Of a stretch of 27,887 nt of DNA, positions 1 to 8,027 are shown piece after piece. Made by a program: the position numbers and the translations under genes. The stretch covers positions 1 to 27,887 of the forward strand of contig DASUYK010000090.1 of NCBI GenBank assembly GCA_036377415.1. Direction: 5' to 3'. The stretch comes from DASUPK01 sp036377415. Its GTDB lineage: Bacteria; Actinomycetota; Thermoleophilia; Solirubrobacterales; 70-9. Every line of letters begins with the position of its first letter. The first letter of the stretch is position 1. The notes beneath the pieces are model-generated. The model worked only from the letters and a program-made list of their open reading frames with translations, made no database searches and had not been told where the DNA came from.

Positions 1-1848
1 ACCCCTTACGCGGAGATCCCGGAGGAGGAGCGAGAGCTCACCGACGCGCTCGTCTTCAACCGCTCCGACGACGCTCTGGAGAAGTTCATCGCCCATTTCG
101 AGGAGAAGGGTGAGACCGCCGAGGAGCAGGCCGGCGACCCGACCGAGGGGATGGAGCCTGAGGAGGCCCTCCACTGGCAGATCCTCCACCGTAAGAAGGA
201 GGGGGTCGAGGACTGGATCGACCGCTCGGTCGAGAAGATCGGCGCGGTCCCGACGCTGAACACCGTCCTGCTGCCGGCGATGAAGGAGGTCGGCGACCGG
301 TTCGGCGCCGGGGAGCTGATTCTGCCCTTCGTACTCCAGTCGGCCGAGGTGATGAAGCGCGCCGTCGCCCAGCTCGAGAACTACCTCGAGCGGATCGAGG
401 GCCACACGAAGGGCAAGGTCGTGATCGCCACCGTCTTCGGCGACGTCCACGACATCGGCAAGTCGCTGGTCAACACGATCCTCACCAACAACGGCTACAC
501 GGTCTTCGATCTCGGCAAGCAGGTCCCGGTCGAGGAGATCATCTCCGCTGCGGTCGAGCGCAAGGCCGATGCGATCGGCCTCTCCGCCCTGCTCGTCTCC
601 ACCTCGAAGCAGATGCCGATCTGCATCCAGGAGCTTCACGGGCGCGGACTCGGCTTTCCGGTGCTGGTCGGCGGCGCCGCGATCAACCGCGACTTCGGCC
701 GCCGGATCCTCTACCCGGGTGGCAAGGAGTCCGACGACGTCTACGAGCCCGGCGTCTTCTACTGCAAGGACGCCTTCGCCGGCCTCGAGGTGATGGAGGC
801 GCTGATCGACGAAGAGGCCCGTTCGTCGCTCCTGCAGCGGATCCGCTCGGAGGCGCGGGAGCTCCGGGAGAAGCCCGTCGCGGCCGACGACGCCCCGCCG
901 ACCACCGACGACACCGTCCGATCAGCCGCGCGAACCGACGCGCCGGTCCCCGAGCCGCCCTTCTGGGGCGTTCGCGATATCGAGGTCGACCTTGACGAGG
1001 TCTTCCCCCATCTCGACCGCCACGTCCTCTTCAAGCTCCACTGGGGCGGGCGCGGGAAGAAGGGCGAGGAGTGGCGACGGATCGTCGAAGGCGGCGACGG
1101 CGAGGAGGGATTCGCGCCGAGGCTGGAGCGGATGTGGCGCGAGCAGGACTACCTTCACCCGCGGGTGCGGCTCGGCTACTTCCCCTGCGCCGCGGACGGC
1201 AACGAGCTCGTCGTGTTCGACCCCGGGGACCGCTCGACCGAGTTGGAGCGCCTGGTCTTCCCGCGGCAGCCGCGGCACGATCGGATCTGCCTGACCGACT
1301 TCTTCCGGCCGTTCGAGGACGGGCTGCCGCCCGGCGAGCTCGACGTGGTCGCGCTGCAGGGGGTCACCGTCGGTCCCGAGGTCACCGAGTTGATCTCGAA
1401 GCTCGAGGCGGACGGTGAGTTCGCGGAGCAGCTCTACGTCCACGGGCTTGGGGTGCAGGCCGCGGAGGGCCTCGCCGAGTGGCTTCACTCGGAGGTTCGA
1501 GGCGACCTCGGAATCGAGCGCGGCCAGGGCCGGCGCTACTCCTGGGGCTATCCCGCCTGCCCGGACCAGTCCGAGCACGAGAAGGTCTGGCGGGTGCTCG
1601 GCCTGGAGGAGATCGGCATGACCCTCTCGGGCGGCCACGCGGTCGAGCCCGAGCAGTCGACGGTGGCGATCATCGCCCACCACCCGCAGGCGGTGTATTT
1701 CGGGATGAAGTCCGGCTTCATCCCGAAGGAGAGTGCGCCGGATGAGGTGATCGCCGGCACGGAGCGCGGCGGAGAGCTGCCGCCCGAGTCCGATCCGCGC
1801 GAGGGGTCGGTCGAGTCCGAGGGAGCCGGCGAGCCGCAGCCCGCGTAG
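1..1848 (+). CDS. metH: Methionine synthase, cobalamin-dependent (C-terminal part; 5' end outside window)
   Basis: MetH transfers a methyl group from methyl-cobalamin to homocysteine. The frame is open from base 1, so the gene starts upstream of the window; 615 residues are visible. Internal Met codons such as the one at 151 are not starts, because family sequence continues before them. Visible order: cap (4-helix) domain at about residues 20-125; B12 domain with the DVHDIGKS motif, whose His150 is the expected lower cobalt ligand (the usual motif ends GKN, here GKS); then the AdoMet-dependent reactivation domain from about residue 320 to 580, with the diagnostic RYSWGYPACPD at 512-522. The N-terminal homocysteine and folate domains are not visible. 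The last 40 residues are an acidic, Pro-rich tail. It converges on the glycosyltransferase gene downstream. Identification is firm; whether the missing part is complete cannot be judged. Confidence 0.95.
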   Translation, partial: TPYAEIPEEERELTDALVFNRSDDALEKFIAHFEEKGETAEEQAGDPTEGMEPEEALHWQILHRKKEGVEDWIDRSVEKIGAVPTLNTVLLPAMKEVGDRFGAGELILPFVLQSAEVMKRAVAQLENYLERIEGHTKGKVVIATVFGDVHDIGKSLVNTILTNNGYTVFDLGKQVPVEEIISAAVERKADAIGLSALLVSTSKQMPICIQELHGRGLGFPVLVGGAAINRDFGRRILYPGGKESDDVYEPGVFYCKDAFAGLEVMEALIDEEARSSLLQRIRSEARELREKPVAADDAPPTTDDTVRSAARTDAPVPEPPFWGVRDIEVDLDEVFPHLDRHVLFKLHWGGRGKKGEEWRRIVEGGDGEEGFAPRLERMWREQDYLHPRVRLGYFPCAADGNELVVFDPGDRSTELERLVFPRQPRHDRICLTDFFRPFEDGLPPGELDVVALQGVTVGPEVTELISKLEADGEFAEQLYVHGLGVQAAEGLAEWLHSEVRGDLGIERGQGRRYSWGYPACPDQSEHEKVWRVLGLEEIGMTLSGGHAVEPEQSTVAIIAHHPQAVYFGMKSGFIPKESAPDEVIAGTERGGELPPESDPREGSVESEGAGEPQPA

Positions 1849-1886
1849 GTGGACGGCGCCCCTCCGGCTGGCAGGCGATCGACCCC

Positions 1887-1900
1887 GGCGCGAGAGCGCC
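1887..1900. terminator. Candidate bidirectional hairpin between convergent genes
   Basis: GGCGC, a GAGA tetraloop and GCGCC form a perfect 5-bp GC stem. It lies in the 51-base gap between the convergent ends of metH and the glycosyltransferase fusion and touches the latter's stop codon. There is no T-run on either strand, so at best it is a weak or factor-assisted terminator. Confidence 0.35.
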
Positions 1901-4254
1901 TAGAGTGAGATTCGCTCAGCCGGGCGCTCGCGTGACCGCGGCCTCTCGGAGAGCTGGACCGGCGCCGCTGAGAGCGCCCGGAGGCGCATGTCCGACCAGG
2001 TGACCCCCTCGCGGACCAGCGCGGGGACCCCGAGCGCGACCGCGGTCGCGATCTCGACGGCCTGAAGGATCACCCCGTAGGCGAGGGCGTCCGCGGCGGA
2101 GACCCCGAAGCCCTTGGTGAGAACGCTGATGATCGCGAGCTGGAAGATCCCGATGTTGGAGGGGGTCGCCGGGACGACGGCGGTGACGTTGACCGCGAAC
2201 AGGCAGGCGGCGGCGGCCCCGATCGCGACCTGGTGGTCGAGCCCGAGCGCCGCGAAGAGCGCCCAGCATGCGAGCAGCTGCAGGAACCAGGCGGAGAGCT
2301 GGGCGGCGGTCGCGAAGCTTCCCCGGCGCGGGTCCCTGAAGACCACCAGTCCCCGGCGCGCCTGCTGGATCGCTCCGCGGACGGCCTTGATCGCCCGGGC
2401 GATCCGTCCCTCGCCGTTCACCCGCATCAGCGATGGGGCCAGTAGGACCCCGATCAGGATCAAGAGCGGGGCCGTAGAGACCAGGAACAGCTTCTCGGTG
2501 CTCGACTGGAAGAGGTCGGTGGTCGAGACGATGATCCCGCCGAGCAGGACGAGGGCGAGGATGTTGAGCGCGGTCTGCGAAACGAGCGTGCCGATCAGGA
2601 CCGGGAACGTCTCGCGCATCCGCCCGATGCGGCGGGCGAGGACCATCGCCCTCGCCGGCTCGCCGAGGCGGGCCGGGAGGGTCGCCGACATCAGCACCCC
2701 GATCATCGTCGCCGAGGTGACGTCGCGACGGCGCACGGGACGCCCCGGGAGGGCGGCTCGCGAGATCGCCACCCAGGACGCGGCGCGCATGAACATCGCC
2801 GCGATCATCAGGCCGAGCGCGACGAGCACCCAGGTCATGTCGGAGCGGATGATGTTCGTGGCAACCTGATCGACGCCGATCCTGCGGGCCGCGAGGGCGG
2901 TCAGCCCGAGGCCGAGGATCCCCGCGACGGCGACGCCGGCCTTCCGGGCGAAGCCGCGACGGCGGCGGCTGGTCCCGGCGGGAGCGGGCTCGAGCGAGGG
3001 CAGGCGCCGAGCCGGCCGGGGCGGTCCGCCATCGATCCGGGCGAGCCCGGCTCGCCGCGCCACCGACCCCGTCCAACCCGAAACGGGTCGCGCTGGCGCG
3101 CGCCCTGGCATCTGCGCAGGTGCGGGCTCGATCGCGCTCTCGTAGACGTCCCTGACCTCGCCGGCCACCACCGGCCACGCGTAACGTTCGGCGCTGCGGC
3201 GGCCGGAGTCGCCGAGCGCCGCACGGCGCTCGGGCTCGTGGGCGAGCAGCTGGAGCTCCTCCGCCAGCGCTTGCGGATCGGCGGGCGGGACGAGGATCCC
3301 GTCGACGCCGTCGGTGACGACGTCGCTGTAGCCGGCGATCTTCGAGGCGACGACGGAGGTGCCCGCCGCCATCGCCTCGATCAGGACCATCCCGAAGCTC
3401 TCCCCCGCGAGCGAGGGGGCGCACAGCACGTCCGCCTCGCCGAACCGCCGCCAGAGCTCCTCGTCGGAGACCTTGCCGACCGCGTTGATGTGGCTCTCGA
3501 GGTCGGGGTCCGCGACCCGGCGGTGGATCTCCTCGGGGTCGGCCCCGACGATCACAAGCCGGGACGGAACGCGCTCGACCAGAGCCTGGAAGGCGGAGAG
3601 AAGCACCGGCAGGCCCTTGCGCTCCTCGGCACGGCCGACGAACAGCAGCCGCATCTCCTCGCTCGGACTCTTCGGTCCGCGCGGCGCCGCATTCGTGTCG
3701 ACCCCGTTGGGAACGATCCGGTAATCGCCGCCGAACCAGCGGCGGCCCGTCCAGGCGGCGGCCTCGGAGACTGCGATCCGGGCGGAGAGCTGATTGAACC
3801 GCCGGCGGGCGCCGAGCAGGGTGCCGAGGTGATTCGGCACCGGCTTGGTCGAGTAGGCATGGAAGGTCCCGACGACGGGCGTTCCGCGGAAGACGGTCGC
3901 GTCCCAGCCGACGATGGGCGCGAGCGGCTCGTGGACGTGGACCACGTCGTACCCGCCTGAGCGAAGCTCCCGGCGCAGCGCGATCGCCCCCTCGGGAAAG
4001 ACCGAGAGGTTCGAGACGGCTCCGTTCGCCCCGATGCCCACGGTGCGGCCAAGCGGAACGAGGTAATCGGGCGCCTCCCGAAGCTCGGGTTCGGAGCGAT
4101 GCAGGCGGCGAGAGAGCGCGTCAGCGGGGTCCCACGGTGCGAGAACGCGGACATGATCTCCGCGGCTCAGGAACTGCTGCGCGAGCGCCTCGACGTGCCT
4201 GTTCACTCCCCCCTGGTAATTCCAGGAGTAGGGTGAGACCAGCGCGATGCGCAT
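1900..4254 (-). CDS. GT4 glycosyltransferase (PimA-like) fused to LPG-synthase/flippase-type membrane domain
   Basis: The 784-residue protein has two parts. Residues 1-385 are a GT-B family 4 glycosyltransferase: the opening MRIALVSPYSWNYQGG resembles PimA (phosphatidylinositol mannosyltransferase), and GESFGMVLIEAMAAG is the EX7E nucleotide-sugar motif. A basic, Pro/Ala-rich linker (about 385-440) follows. Then comes a hydrophobic domain (about 440-750) like the membrane region of lysyl-phosphatidylglycerol synthases (UPF0104/YbhN), with the RLGEPARAMVLARR and ATPSNIGIFQ signatures. The start is set at ATG 4254, not the in-frame GTG at 4302, because PimA-type homology begins there and a TACCCT -10 box lies 6 bases upstream. 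The inferred role is glycosylation of a lipid carrier coupled to membrane anchoring or translocation; substrates are unknown. The linker contains a copy of a dispersed repeat (3077-3118). PimA and the membrane family are usually separate proteins. Confidence 0.88.
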   Translation of the reverse strand: MRIALVSPYSWNYQGGVNRHVEALAQQFLSRGDHVRVLAPWDPADALSRRLHRSEPELREAPDYLVPLGRTVGIGANGAVSNLSVFPEGAIALRRELRSGGYDVVHVHEPLAPIVGWDATVFRGTPVVGTFHAYSTKPVPNHLGTLLGARRRFNQLSARIAVSEAAAWTGRRWFGGDYRIVPNGVDTNAAPRGPKSPSEEMRLLFVGRAEERKGLPVLLSAFQALVERVPSRLVIVGADPEEIHRRVADPDLESHINAVGKVSDEELWRRFGEADVLCAPSLAGESFGMVLIEAMAAGTSVVASKIAGYSDVVTDGVDGILVPPADPQALAEELQLLAHEPERRAALGDSGRRSAERYAWPVVAGEVRDVYESAIEPAPAQMPGRAPARPVSGWTGSVARRAGLARIDGGPPRPARRLPSLEPAPAGTSRRRRGFARKAGVAVAGILGLGLTALAARRIGVDQVATNIIRSDMTWVLVALGLMIAAMFMRAASWVAISRAALPGRPVRRRDVTSATMIGVLMSATLPARLGEPARAMVLARRIGRMRETFPVLIGTLVSQTALNILALVLLGGIIVSTTDLFQSSTEKLFLVSTAPLLILIGVLLAPSLMRVNGEGRIARAIKAVRGAIQQARRGLVVFRDPRRGSFATAAQLSAWFLQLLACWALFAALGLDHQVAIGAAAACLFAVNVTAVVPATPSNIGIFQLAIISVLTKGFGVSAADALAYGVILQAVEIATAVALGVPALVREGVTWSDMRLRALSAAPVQLSERPRSRERPAERISL
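3077..3118 (+). repeat. Dispersed palindromic repeat, copy A (inside the fusion-protein linker)
   Basis: A 42-base GC-rich unit contains AAACGGGTCGCGCT followed by GCGCGCGCCCTGGCATC. It aligns without gaps to copy B at 4704-4745 with about five mismatches. The centre can fold (CGCGC/GCGCG). It is antisense to the host gene and is translated there as MPGRAPARPV, within the disordered linker between the transferase and membrane domains. Confidence 0.75.
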
Positions 4255-4260
4255 CGCGTC

Positions 4261-4266
4261 AGGGTA
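4261..4266 (-). promoter_or_regulatory. -10 box for leaderless start of the glycosyltransferase fusion
   Basis: On the minus strand TACCCT ends 6 bases before ATG 4254, the spacing expected when transcription starts at the start codon. No convincing -35 was seen. It supports the downstream start choice. Confidence 0.45.
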
Positions 4267-4361
4267 CCGCGATCGGTTGCGAAGTCCCGTTACGAGCGTC
4301 ACACATCCGTGGCTGATTCGTTTGATCTCGGCCAGGCACCGTCCGTGCCCGTGCTGGCAAC

Positions 4362-4367
4362 TAATCT
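4362..4367 (+). promoter_or_regulatory. -10 box for leaderless start of hemQ
   Basis: TAATCT ends 6 bases before GTG 4374. There is no Shine-Dalgarno sequence in the short remaining leader, which fits a leaderless mRNA. No clear -35 was found. Confidence 0.5.
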
Positions 4368-4373
4368 CTTTCC

Positions 4374-5099
4374 GTGGCCGACCGCACGTTCGTCAAGTTC
4401 ACGTTCTTCAAGCTGGATCCTGCATGGCGCAGGCGAAGCGCAGAGGAGCGCGCGGCCGACAAGGCCGAGTTCCTGGCGGCCTGCGAGGACTTCGCGGAGG
4501 ACCGATCGCTGCGAGCGTATTCGACGGTCGGAACCCGGGGCGACGTCGATCTGCTGCTGATCAGCCAGAACCCGATCCTCGAGGACATCCACACCTTTCA
4601 CGTCGTCCTCGGGCAGAGCGGGCTCGCCCGCTGGGCCGAGATTCCCTACTCCTACCTGGCGATGACGAAGCCGTCGCCCTACTCTGAGGAGGAGTCGGTC
4701 GGACCTGAAACGGGTCGCGCTCGCGCGCGCCCTCGCATCTGCGTGTCGGACCGCAAGTACCTGTTCGTGTATCCGTTCGAGAAGAAGCGGGAGTGGTACA
4801 CGCTTCCCCTCGAGGAGCGCCAGCGGATCATGGCGGGCCACATCGAGGTCGGCCGCCGCTACCCGGAGATCACGATCAACACCGCGTACTCGTTCGGGCT
4901 CGACGACCAGGAGTTCGTCGTCTCCTTCGAGGGCGACGAACCGGGCGACTTCCTCGACCTGGTCCAGGAGCTCCGCGGAACCGAGTCGAGCGCCTACACG
5001 CTCCGGGACACCCCGATCTTCACCTGCGTCTCGATGTCCCTCGGCCGGGCGCTCGACGCCCTCGACGGGACCGCCGCGACCGCGGTCGCCACCGCGTAG
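4374..5099 (+). CDS. hemQ: Coproheme decarboxylase HemQ (chlorite dismutase family)
   Basis: HemQ oxidatively decarboxylates coproheme III to heme b, the last step of the coproporphyrin-dependent heme pathway. The 241-residue length fits the family. The conserved block from YPFEKKREWY through LPLEERQRIM to GHIEVGRRY is present: Tyr133 in YPFEK is at the position of the redox-active tyrosine, and His156 is the expected proximal heme ligand. These assignments come from family knowledge, not an alignment run here. The GTG start follows a -10-like TAATCT by 6 bases. An odd segment at about residues 111-124 (PETGRARARPRICV), just before the catalytic tyrosine block, is encoded by copy B of the dispersed repeat and looks like an insertion into a surface loop. 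The next gene starts 10 bases after the stop, so co-transcription is likely. Confidence 0.9.
   Translation: MADRTFVKFTFFKLDPAWRRRSAEERAADKAEFLAACEDFAEDRSLRAYSTVGTRGDVDLLLISQNPILEDIHTFHVVLGQSGLARWAEIPYSYLAMTKPSPYSEEESVGPETGRARARPRICVSDRKYLFVYPFEKKREWYTLPLEERQRIMAGHIEVGRRYPEITINTAYSFGLDDQEFVVSFEGDEPGDFLDLVQELRGTESSAYTLRDTPIFTCVSMSLGRALDALDGTAATAVATA
4704..4745 (+). repeat. Dispersed palindromic repeat, copy B (inside hemQ)
   Basis: The same 42-base unit as copy A, with AAACGGGTCGCGCT then CGCGCGCGCCCTCGCATC. It is in the sense direction of hemQ, reads through without a stop and keeps the frame, giving PETGRARARPRIC. Confidence 0.75.
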
Positions 5100-5109
5100 C
5101 GCAGCCGGC

Positions 5110-5862
5110 GTGCGTCTGATCGACCTCTCCGCGCCGATCCGCCCAGACCCTCCCGAGTTTCCGGACGTTCTCCGGACCGACATCTCCTACGAGGACCACG
5201 CGGACGGCGCCAGGACGATCGAGACGCTCTTCGGCGTGAAGCCGGAGCTGCTCCGCGACCGCGAGGGCTGGGCGACCGAGACCTTCCTTCGGTTCGGGAC
5301 CCACAACTCGACCCACGTCGACGCCCCCTGGCACTACAACTCGAAGATCGGCGGCGAGCCGGCGCGGACGATCGACCAGCTCCCGCTCGAGTGGTTCTAC
5401 GCGCCCGGCGTGATCGTCGATGCGACCGACCATGCCGACGGCGAGGTGCTCGGCACCGACGAGGTGAAGGAGGGCCTGCCGCGCGAGCTGAACGAACTCG
5501 ACATCGTCCTCGTCCGAACCGGCCGAGACGCCTCCTACGGCAACCCGGATTACATGGCGCTCGGTCCCGGGGTGAGCGCCGATGCCACGCGCTGGCTCCA
5601 CGAGCAGGGGGTGCGGGTGATGGGGATCGACGCCTGGGGTTGGGACGCGCCGCTTTGGATGCAGGCCGAGGAGGCCAAACGATCGGGCAAGGCTGGCGTG
5701 TTCTGGGCCGCACACCAGGTCGACCTCGACTACGCGCAGATCGAGCGCCTCTGCAACCTCGGCTCCCTCCCTGACGTGGGCTTCCAGGTCGCCTGCTTCC
5801 CCCTGCGGATCGAGGGCGGAAGCGCCGCGCCCGCCAGGGTCGTGGCGATCCTGCCGGAGTAA
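5110..5862 (+). CDS. Cyclase-family metal-dependent hydrolase (kynurenine formamidase-like)
   Basis: The 250-residue protein belongs to the putative cyclase family (PF04199), which includes kynurenine formamidase KynB and isatin hydrolase. The metal-binding signature HXXXHXD is intact at His65, His69 and Asp71 (in GTHNSTHVDAPWHY), and the C-terminal PDVGFQVACFPLRIEGGSAAPARVVAI is typical. The GTG start at 5110 lies 10 bases after the hemQ stop. The substrate is unknown: no other tryptophan-degradation gene is nearby, so a kynurenine formamidase call would be a guess. The heme/Fe-S context does not suggest a role. Confidence 0.82.
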   Translation: MRLIDLSAPIRPDPPEFPDVLRTDISYEDHADGARTIETLFGVKPELLRDREGWATETFLRFGTHNSTHVDAPWHYNSKIGGEPARTIDQLPLEWFYAPGVIVDATDHADGEVLGTDEVKEGLPRELNELDIVLVRTGRDASYGNPDYMALGPGVSADATRWLHEQGVRVMGIDAWGWDAPLWMQAEEAKRSGKAGVFWAAHQVDLDYAQIERLCNLGSLPDVGFQVACFPLRIEGGSAAPARVVAILPE

Positions 5863-5898
5863 AACGAGACGCGCGAGCCTCTACCCTTCCCGCTCGCC

Positions 5899-7305
5899 TT
5901 GATCGGGACCGAGGACAATCCGCTTCGCGTCGCCATCGTCGGGTCGGGTCCGGCCGGCTTCTACACGGCCGAGCACGTGCTCAAGCAGGATGGGACCCAC
6001 GCGGAGGTCGACATGTTCGACCGGCTGCCGACCCCGTACGGCCTCGTCCGCTTCGGGGTGGCGCCTGACCACCCGAAAATCAAATCGGTGATCCGCGTCT
6101 ACGAGAAGACCGCGGCGCGCCCGGAGTTCAGGTTCTTCGGCAATGTCGAGGTCGGGACCGACGTCACCGTCGACGAGCTTCGCGAGCGCTACCACGCGGT
6201 CGTCTTCGCTTACGGGACTTCAACCGACCGCCAGCTCGGCATCCCCGGCGAGGAGCTGCCCGGCAGCCATCCCGCCACCGAGTTCGTCAACTGGTACAAC
6301 GCGCACCCCGACTTCGCCGACCGGGAGTTCGACCTCTCCTGCGAGCGCGTTGTGGTGATCGGGAACGGGAACGTCGCCGCCGACGTCGCCCGGATGCTCG
6401 CCCTCACCCAGGAGGAGCTCGAGGAGACCGACACCGCTGACCACGCGATCGAGGCGTTCGCCGGCGGCTCGGTGAAGGAGATCCTCGTGCTCGGCCGCCG
6501 CGGGCCGGCGCAGGCCGCCTTCACCAACCCCGAGGTCCGCGAGCTGGGGGAGATGGTCGACGCGGACATCGACATCGACGCAGCCGAGATGGAGCTCGAC
6601 GAGCTCAGCCGGGAGTGGCTCGACTCCGATGACGCCGATCCCACCAACCGCCGGAACGTCGAGATCTTCACCGATTTCTCCAAGCGTGAGCCGGAGGGCA
6701 AGAACAAGAGGATCGCGCTGCGCTTCCTCCGCTCCCCCGTCGAGATCCAGGGAGACGGCCGAGTGGAGCGGATCGTGATCGGGAGGAACGAGCTCCAGCG
6801 CGACGAGTCAGGGCGGATCCGGGCCGTCGACACCGGCGAGCGCGAGACGATCGACTGCGGCCTCGTCCTCCGCTCGATCGGTTACAAGGGGATCCCGATC
6901 GACGGATGCCCGTTCGACGGGGGACGCGGCCTGATCCAGAACGACCGCGGCCGGATCCACGATGGCGAGGGCAACCAGGTACCCGGCATGTACGCCGTCG
7001 GCTGGATCAAGCGCGGCCCCTCCGGCGTGATCGGGACGAACAAGAAGGACGCTCAGGAGACGGTCGATCATCTCTTCGAGGATCTCGGGGCGGGAAAGAT
7101 CCCCGAGGGCGAGCTGGCCGCGGACCGTGGCTCGATCGAGGCGCTCCTCGCCGAGCGAAAGCCAGACCACGTCACCTTCGAGGGCTGGCAGGCGATCGAT
7201 GCCGCCGAGGTCGAGCGCGGCAATCCCCAAGGGCGCCCGCGCGTGAAGTTCTGCCGCGTCGACGAGCTGGTCGAGGCCTCGAAGGCGACGAAGGCGCCGG
7301 CCTGA
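5899..7305 (+). CDS. fprA: Ferredoxin-NADP+ reductase, FprA/adrenodoxin-reductase type
   Basis: This FAD enzyme moves electrons between NADPH and ferredoxin. The 468-residue length is close to actinobacterial FprA. The FAD-binding GSGPAGFYTAEH starts at residue 15, followed by the family-typical LPTPYGLVRFGVAPDHPKIK. The NADPH-binding VVIGNGNVAADVARML has Gly155-Asn158, and YAVGWIKRGPSGVIGTNKKDA near the C-terminus is diagnostic. The start is TTG 5899; a TACCCT box at 5882-5887 lies 11 bases upstream. BolA begins 3 bases after its stop and Grx4 follows, so the reductase probably supplies electrons to ferredoxin in an Fe-S or heme-related setting. That link is inferred from neighbourhood only. 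Confidence 0.93.
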   Translation: MIGTEDNPLRVAIVGSGPAGFYTAEHVLKQDGTHAEVDMFDRLPTPYGLVRFGVAPDHPKIKSVIRVYEKTAARPEFRFFGNVEVGTDVTVDELRERYHAVVFAYGTSTDRQLGIPGEELPGSHPATEFVNWYNAHPDFADREFDLSCERVVVIGNGNVAADVARMLALTQEELEETDTADHAIEAFAGGSVKEILVLGRRGPAQAAFTNPEVRELGEMVDADIDIDAAEMELDELSREWLDSDDADPTNRRNVEIFTDFSKREPEGKNKRIALRFLRSPVEIQGDGRVERIVIGRNELQRDESGRIRAVDTGERETIDCGLVLRSIGYKGIPIDGCPFDGGRGLIQNDRGRIHDGEGNQVPGMYAVGWIKRGPSGVIGTNKKDAQETVDHLFEDLGAGKIPEGELAADRGSIEALLAERKPDHVTFEGWQAIDAAEVERGNPQGRPRVKFCRVDELVEASKATKAPA

Positions 7306-7308
7306 CCG

Positions 7309-7545
7309 ATGGCGATCTCCACCGACGAGGTGCGCCAGATGATCGTGGACGCCCTGCCGGGGGCGGAGGTCGAAGTGATCGACGAGACTGGGACCGAGGA
7401 CCATCTAAGGGCGACGGTCAGTGCCCCCCAGTTCTCGGGCCTCTCGCGGATCGAGCAGCACAAGCTGGTGAAGAAGGCCGTGCAATCGCGGTTCGACGAC
7501 GGCTCGATCCACGCCCTCTCGATCAGGACCACCGTCCCCGTGTAG
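7309..7545 (+). CDS. bolA: BolA family protein
   Basis: The 78-residue protein matches the small BolA fold. It has the GTEDHLRATVSAPQFSGLSRIEQHKLV core, with a His in the DHLR position used by BolA proteins to ligate a shared [2Fe-2S] cluster, and ends in the typical IHALSIRTTVPV. BolA proteins pair with CGFS monothiol glutaredoxins; such a glutaredoxin is the next gene, so a BolA-Grx4 complex in Fe-S trafficking is a strong inference. ATG 7309 is 3 bases after the fprA stop, indicating one transcript. Confidence 0.9.
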   Translation: MAISTDEVRQMIVDALPGAEVEVIDETGTEDHLRATVSAPQFSGLSRIEQHKLVKKAVQSRFDDGSIHALSIRTTVPV

Positions 7546-7553
7546 CGGCCGCG

Positions 7554-7559
7554 TATGAT
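7554..7559 (+). promoter_or_regulatory. Candidate -10 box upstream of Grx4
   Basis: TATGAT matches the sigma-70 -10 consensus at five of six positions and sits in the bolA-grx gap, 44 bases before the Grx4 start. No -35 of quality was found 16-18 bases upstream. It may give Grx4 a transcript separate from the fprA-bolA read-through. Confidence 0.35.
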
Positions 7560-7571
7560 GTTGTGCGAGGG

Positions 7572-7597
7572 TGCTCCGTAGGCGAAGCCGAGGAGCA
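7572..7597 (+). promoter_or_regulatory. Leader hairpin pairing the Grx4 ribosome binding site
   Basis: TGCTCC (7572-7577) pairs with GGAGCA (7592-7597), enclosing an inner GGC-GAA-GCC stem at 7581-7589. The 3' arm contains the AGGAG ribosome binding site (7591-7595) that serves ATG 7604. The fold would hide the site, so translation could respond to temperature, a protein or upstream ribosomes. It is based on sequence complementarity only. Confidence 0.4.
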
Positions 7598-7603
7598 ACC
7601 CGT

Positions 7604-8011
7604 ATGACCATGGAGCCATCTCTAAAGGACAGGGTCGAGGAGCTCATCCGGGAGAACAAGGTCCTTCTCTTCATGAAGGGCAACCCGGAGCAGCCCCGTT
7701 GCGGCTTCTCGCTGAGGGTGGTGAACGTGCTCGAGTCCTACGGGGTCGAGTACGGCGCGATCGACGTCCTCCCCGCTCTTCAGCCCCTGCGCGAGGTGAC
7801 CGCCGAGATCTCCGACTGGCAGACCTTCCCTCAGCTCTACGTCAACGGCGAGCTGGTGGGTGGCTGCGACATCGTCGAGGAGATGGACGAGTCCGGCGAG
7901 CTGGCCACCCTACTCGGAGTCGAGAAGCCCGAGCGCCCCGCGCCATCGGCGAAGCAGGAGCTTCAGGCGGACAACCCGCAGCAGAGCCCGCCGATCCAGA
8001 TCGAGCGCTAA
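7604..8011 (+). CDS. grxD: Monothiol glutaredoxin, Grx4 (CGFS) type
   Basis: CGFS glutaredoxins bind and transfer [2Fe-2S] clusters with glutathione-like thiols and BolA. The family start LFMKGNPEQPRCGFS is clear, with Cys33 in CGFS; WQTFPQLYVNGELVGGCDIVEEM follows as the cis-Pro and thiol-binding part. ATG 7604 is chosen because AGGAG lies 8 bases upstream; an in-frame GTG at 7571 has no such site and would add an unrelated N-terminus. The 135-residue protein is about 25 longer than usual because of a Pro/Gln-rich tail (SAKQELQADNPQQSPP) of unknown role. The stop faces that of the A-type Fe-S carrier 16 bases away. Confidence 0.92.
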   Translation: MTMEPSLKDRVEELIRENKVLLFMKGNPEQPRCGFSLRVVNVLESYGVEYGAIDVLPALQPLREVTAEISDWQTFPQLYVNGELVGGCDIVEEMDESGELATLLGVEKPERPAPSAKQELQADNPQQSPPIQIER

Positions 8012-8027
8012 GCGAGACCGACGGGAA

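Noticed and set aside
4255..4302. GTG 4302 as start of the glycosyltransferase fusion
   Set aside because: The extra 16 residues are not PimA-like and would include the -10 box; ATG 4254 begins the typical MRIALVSPYS.
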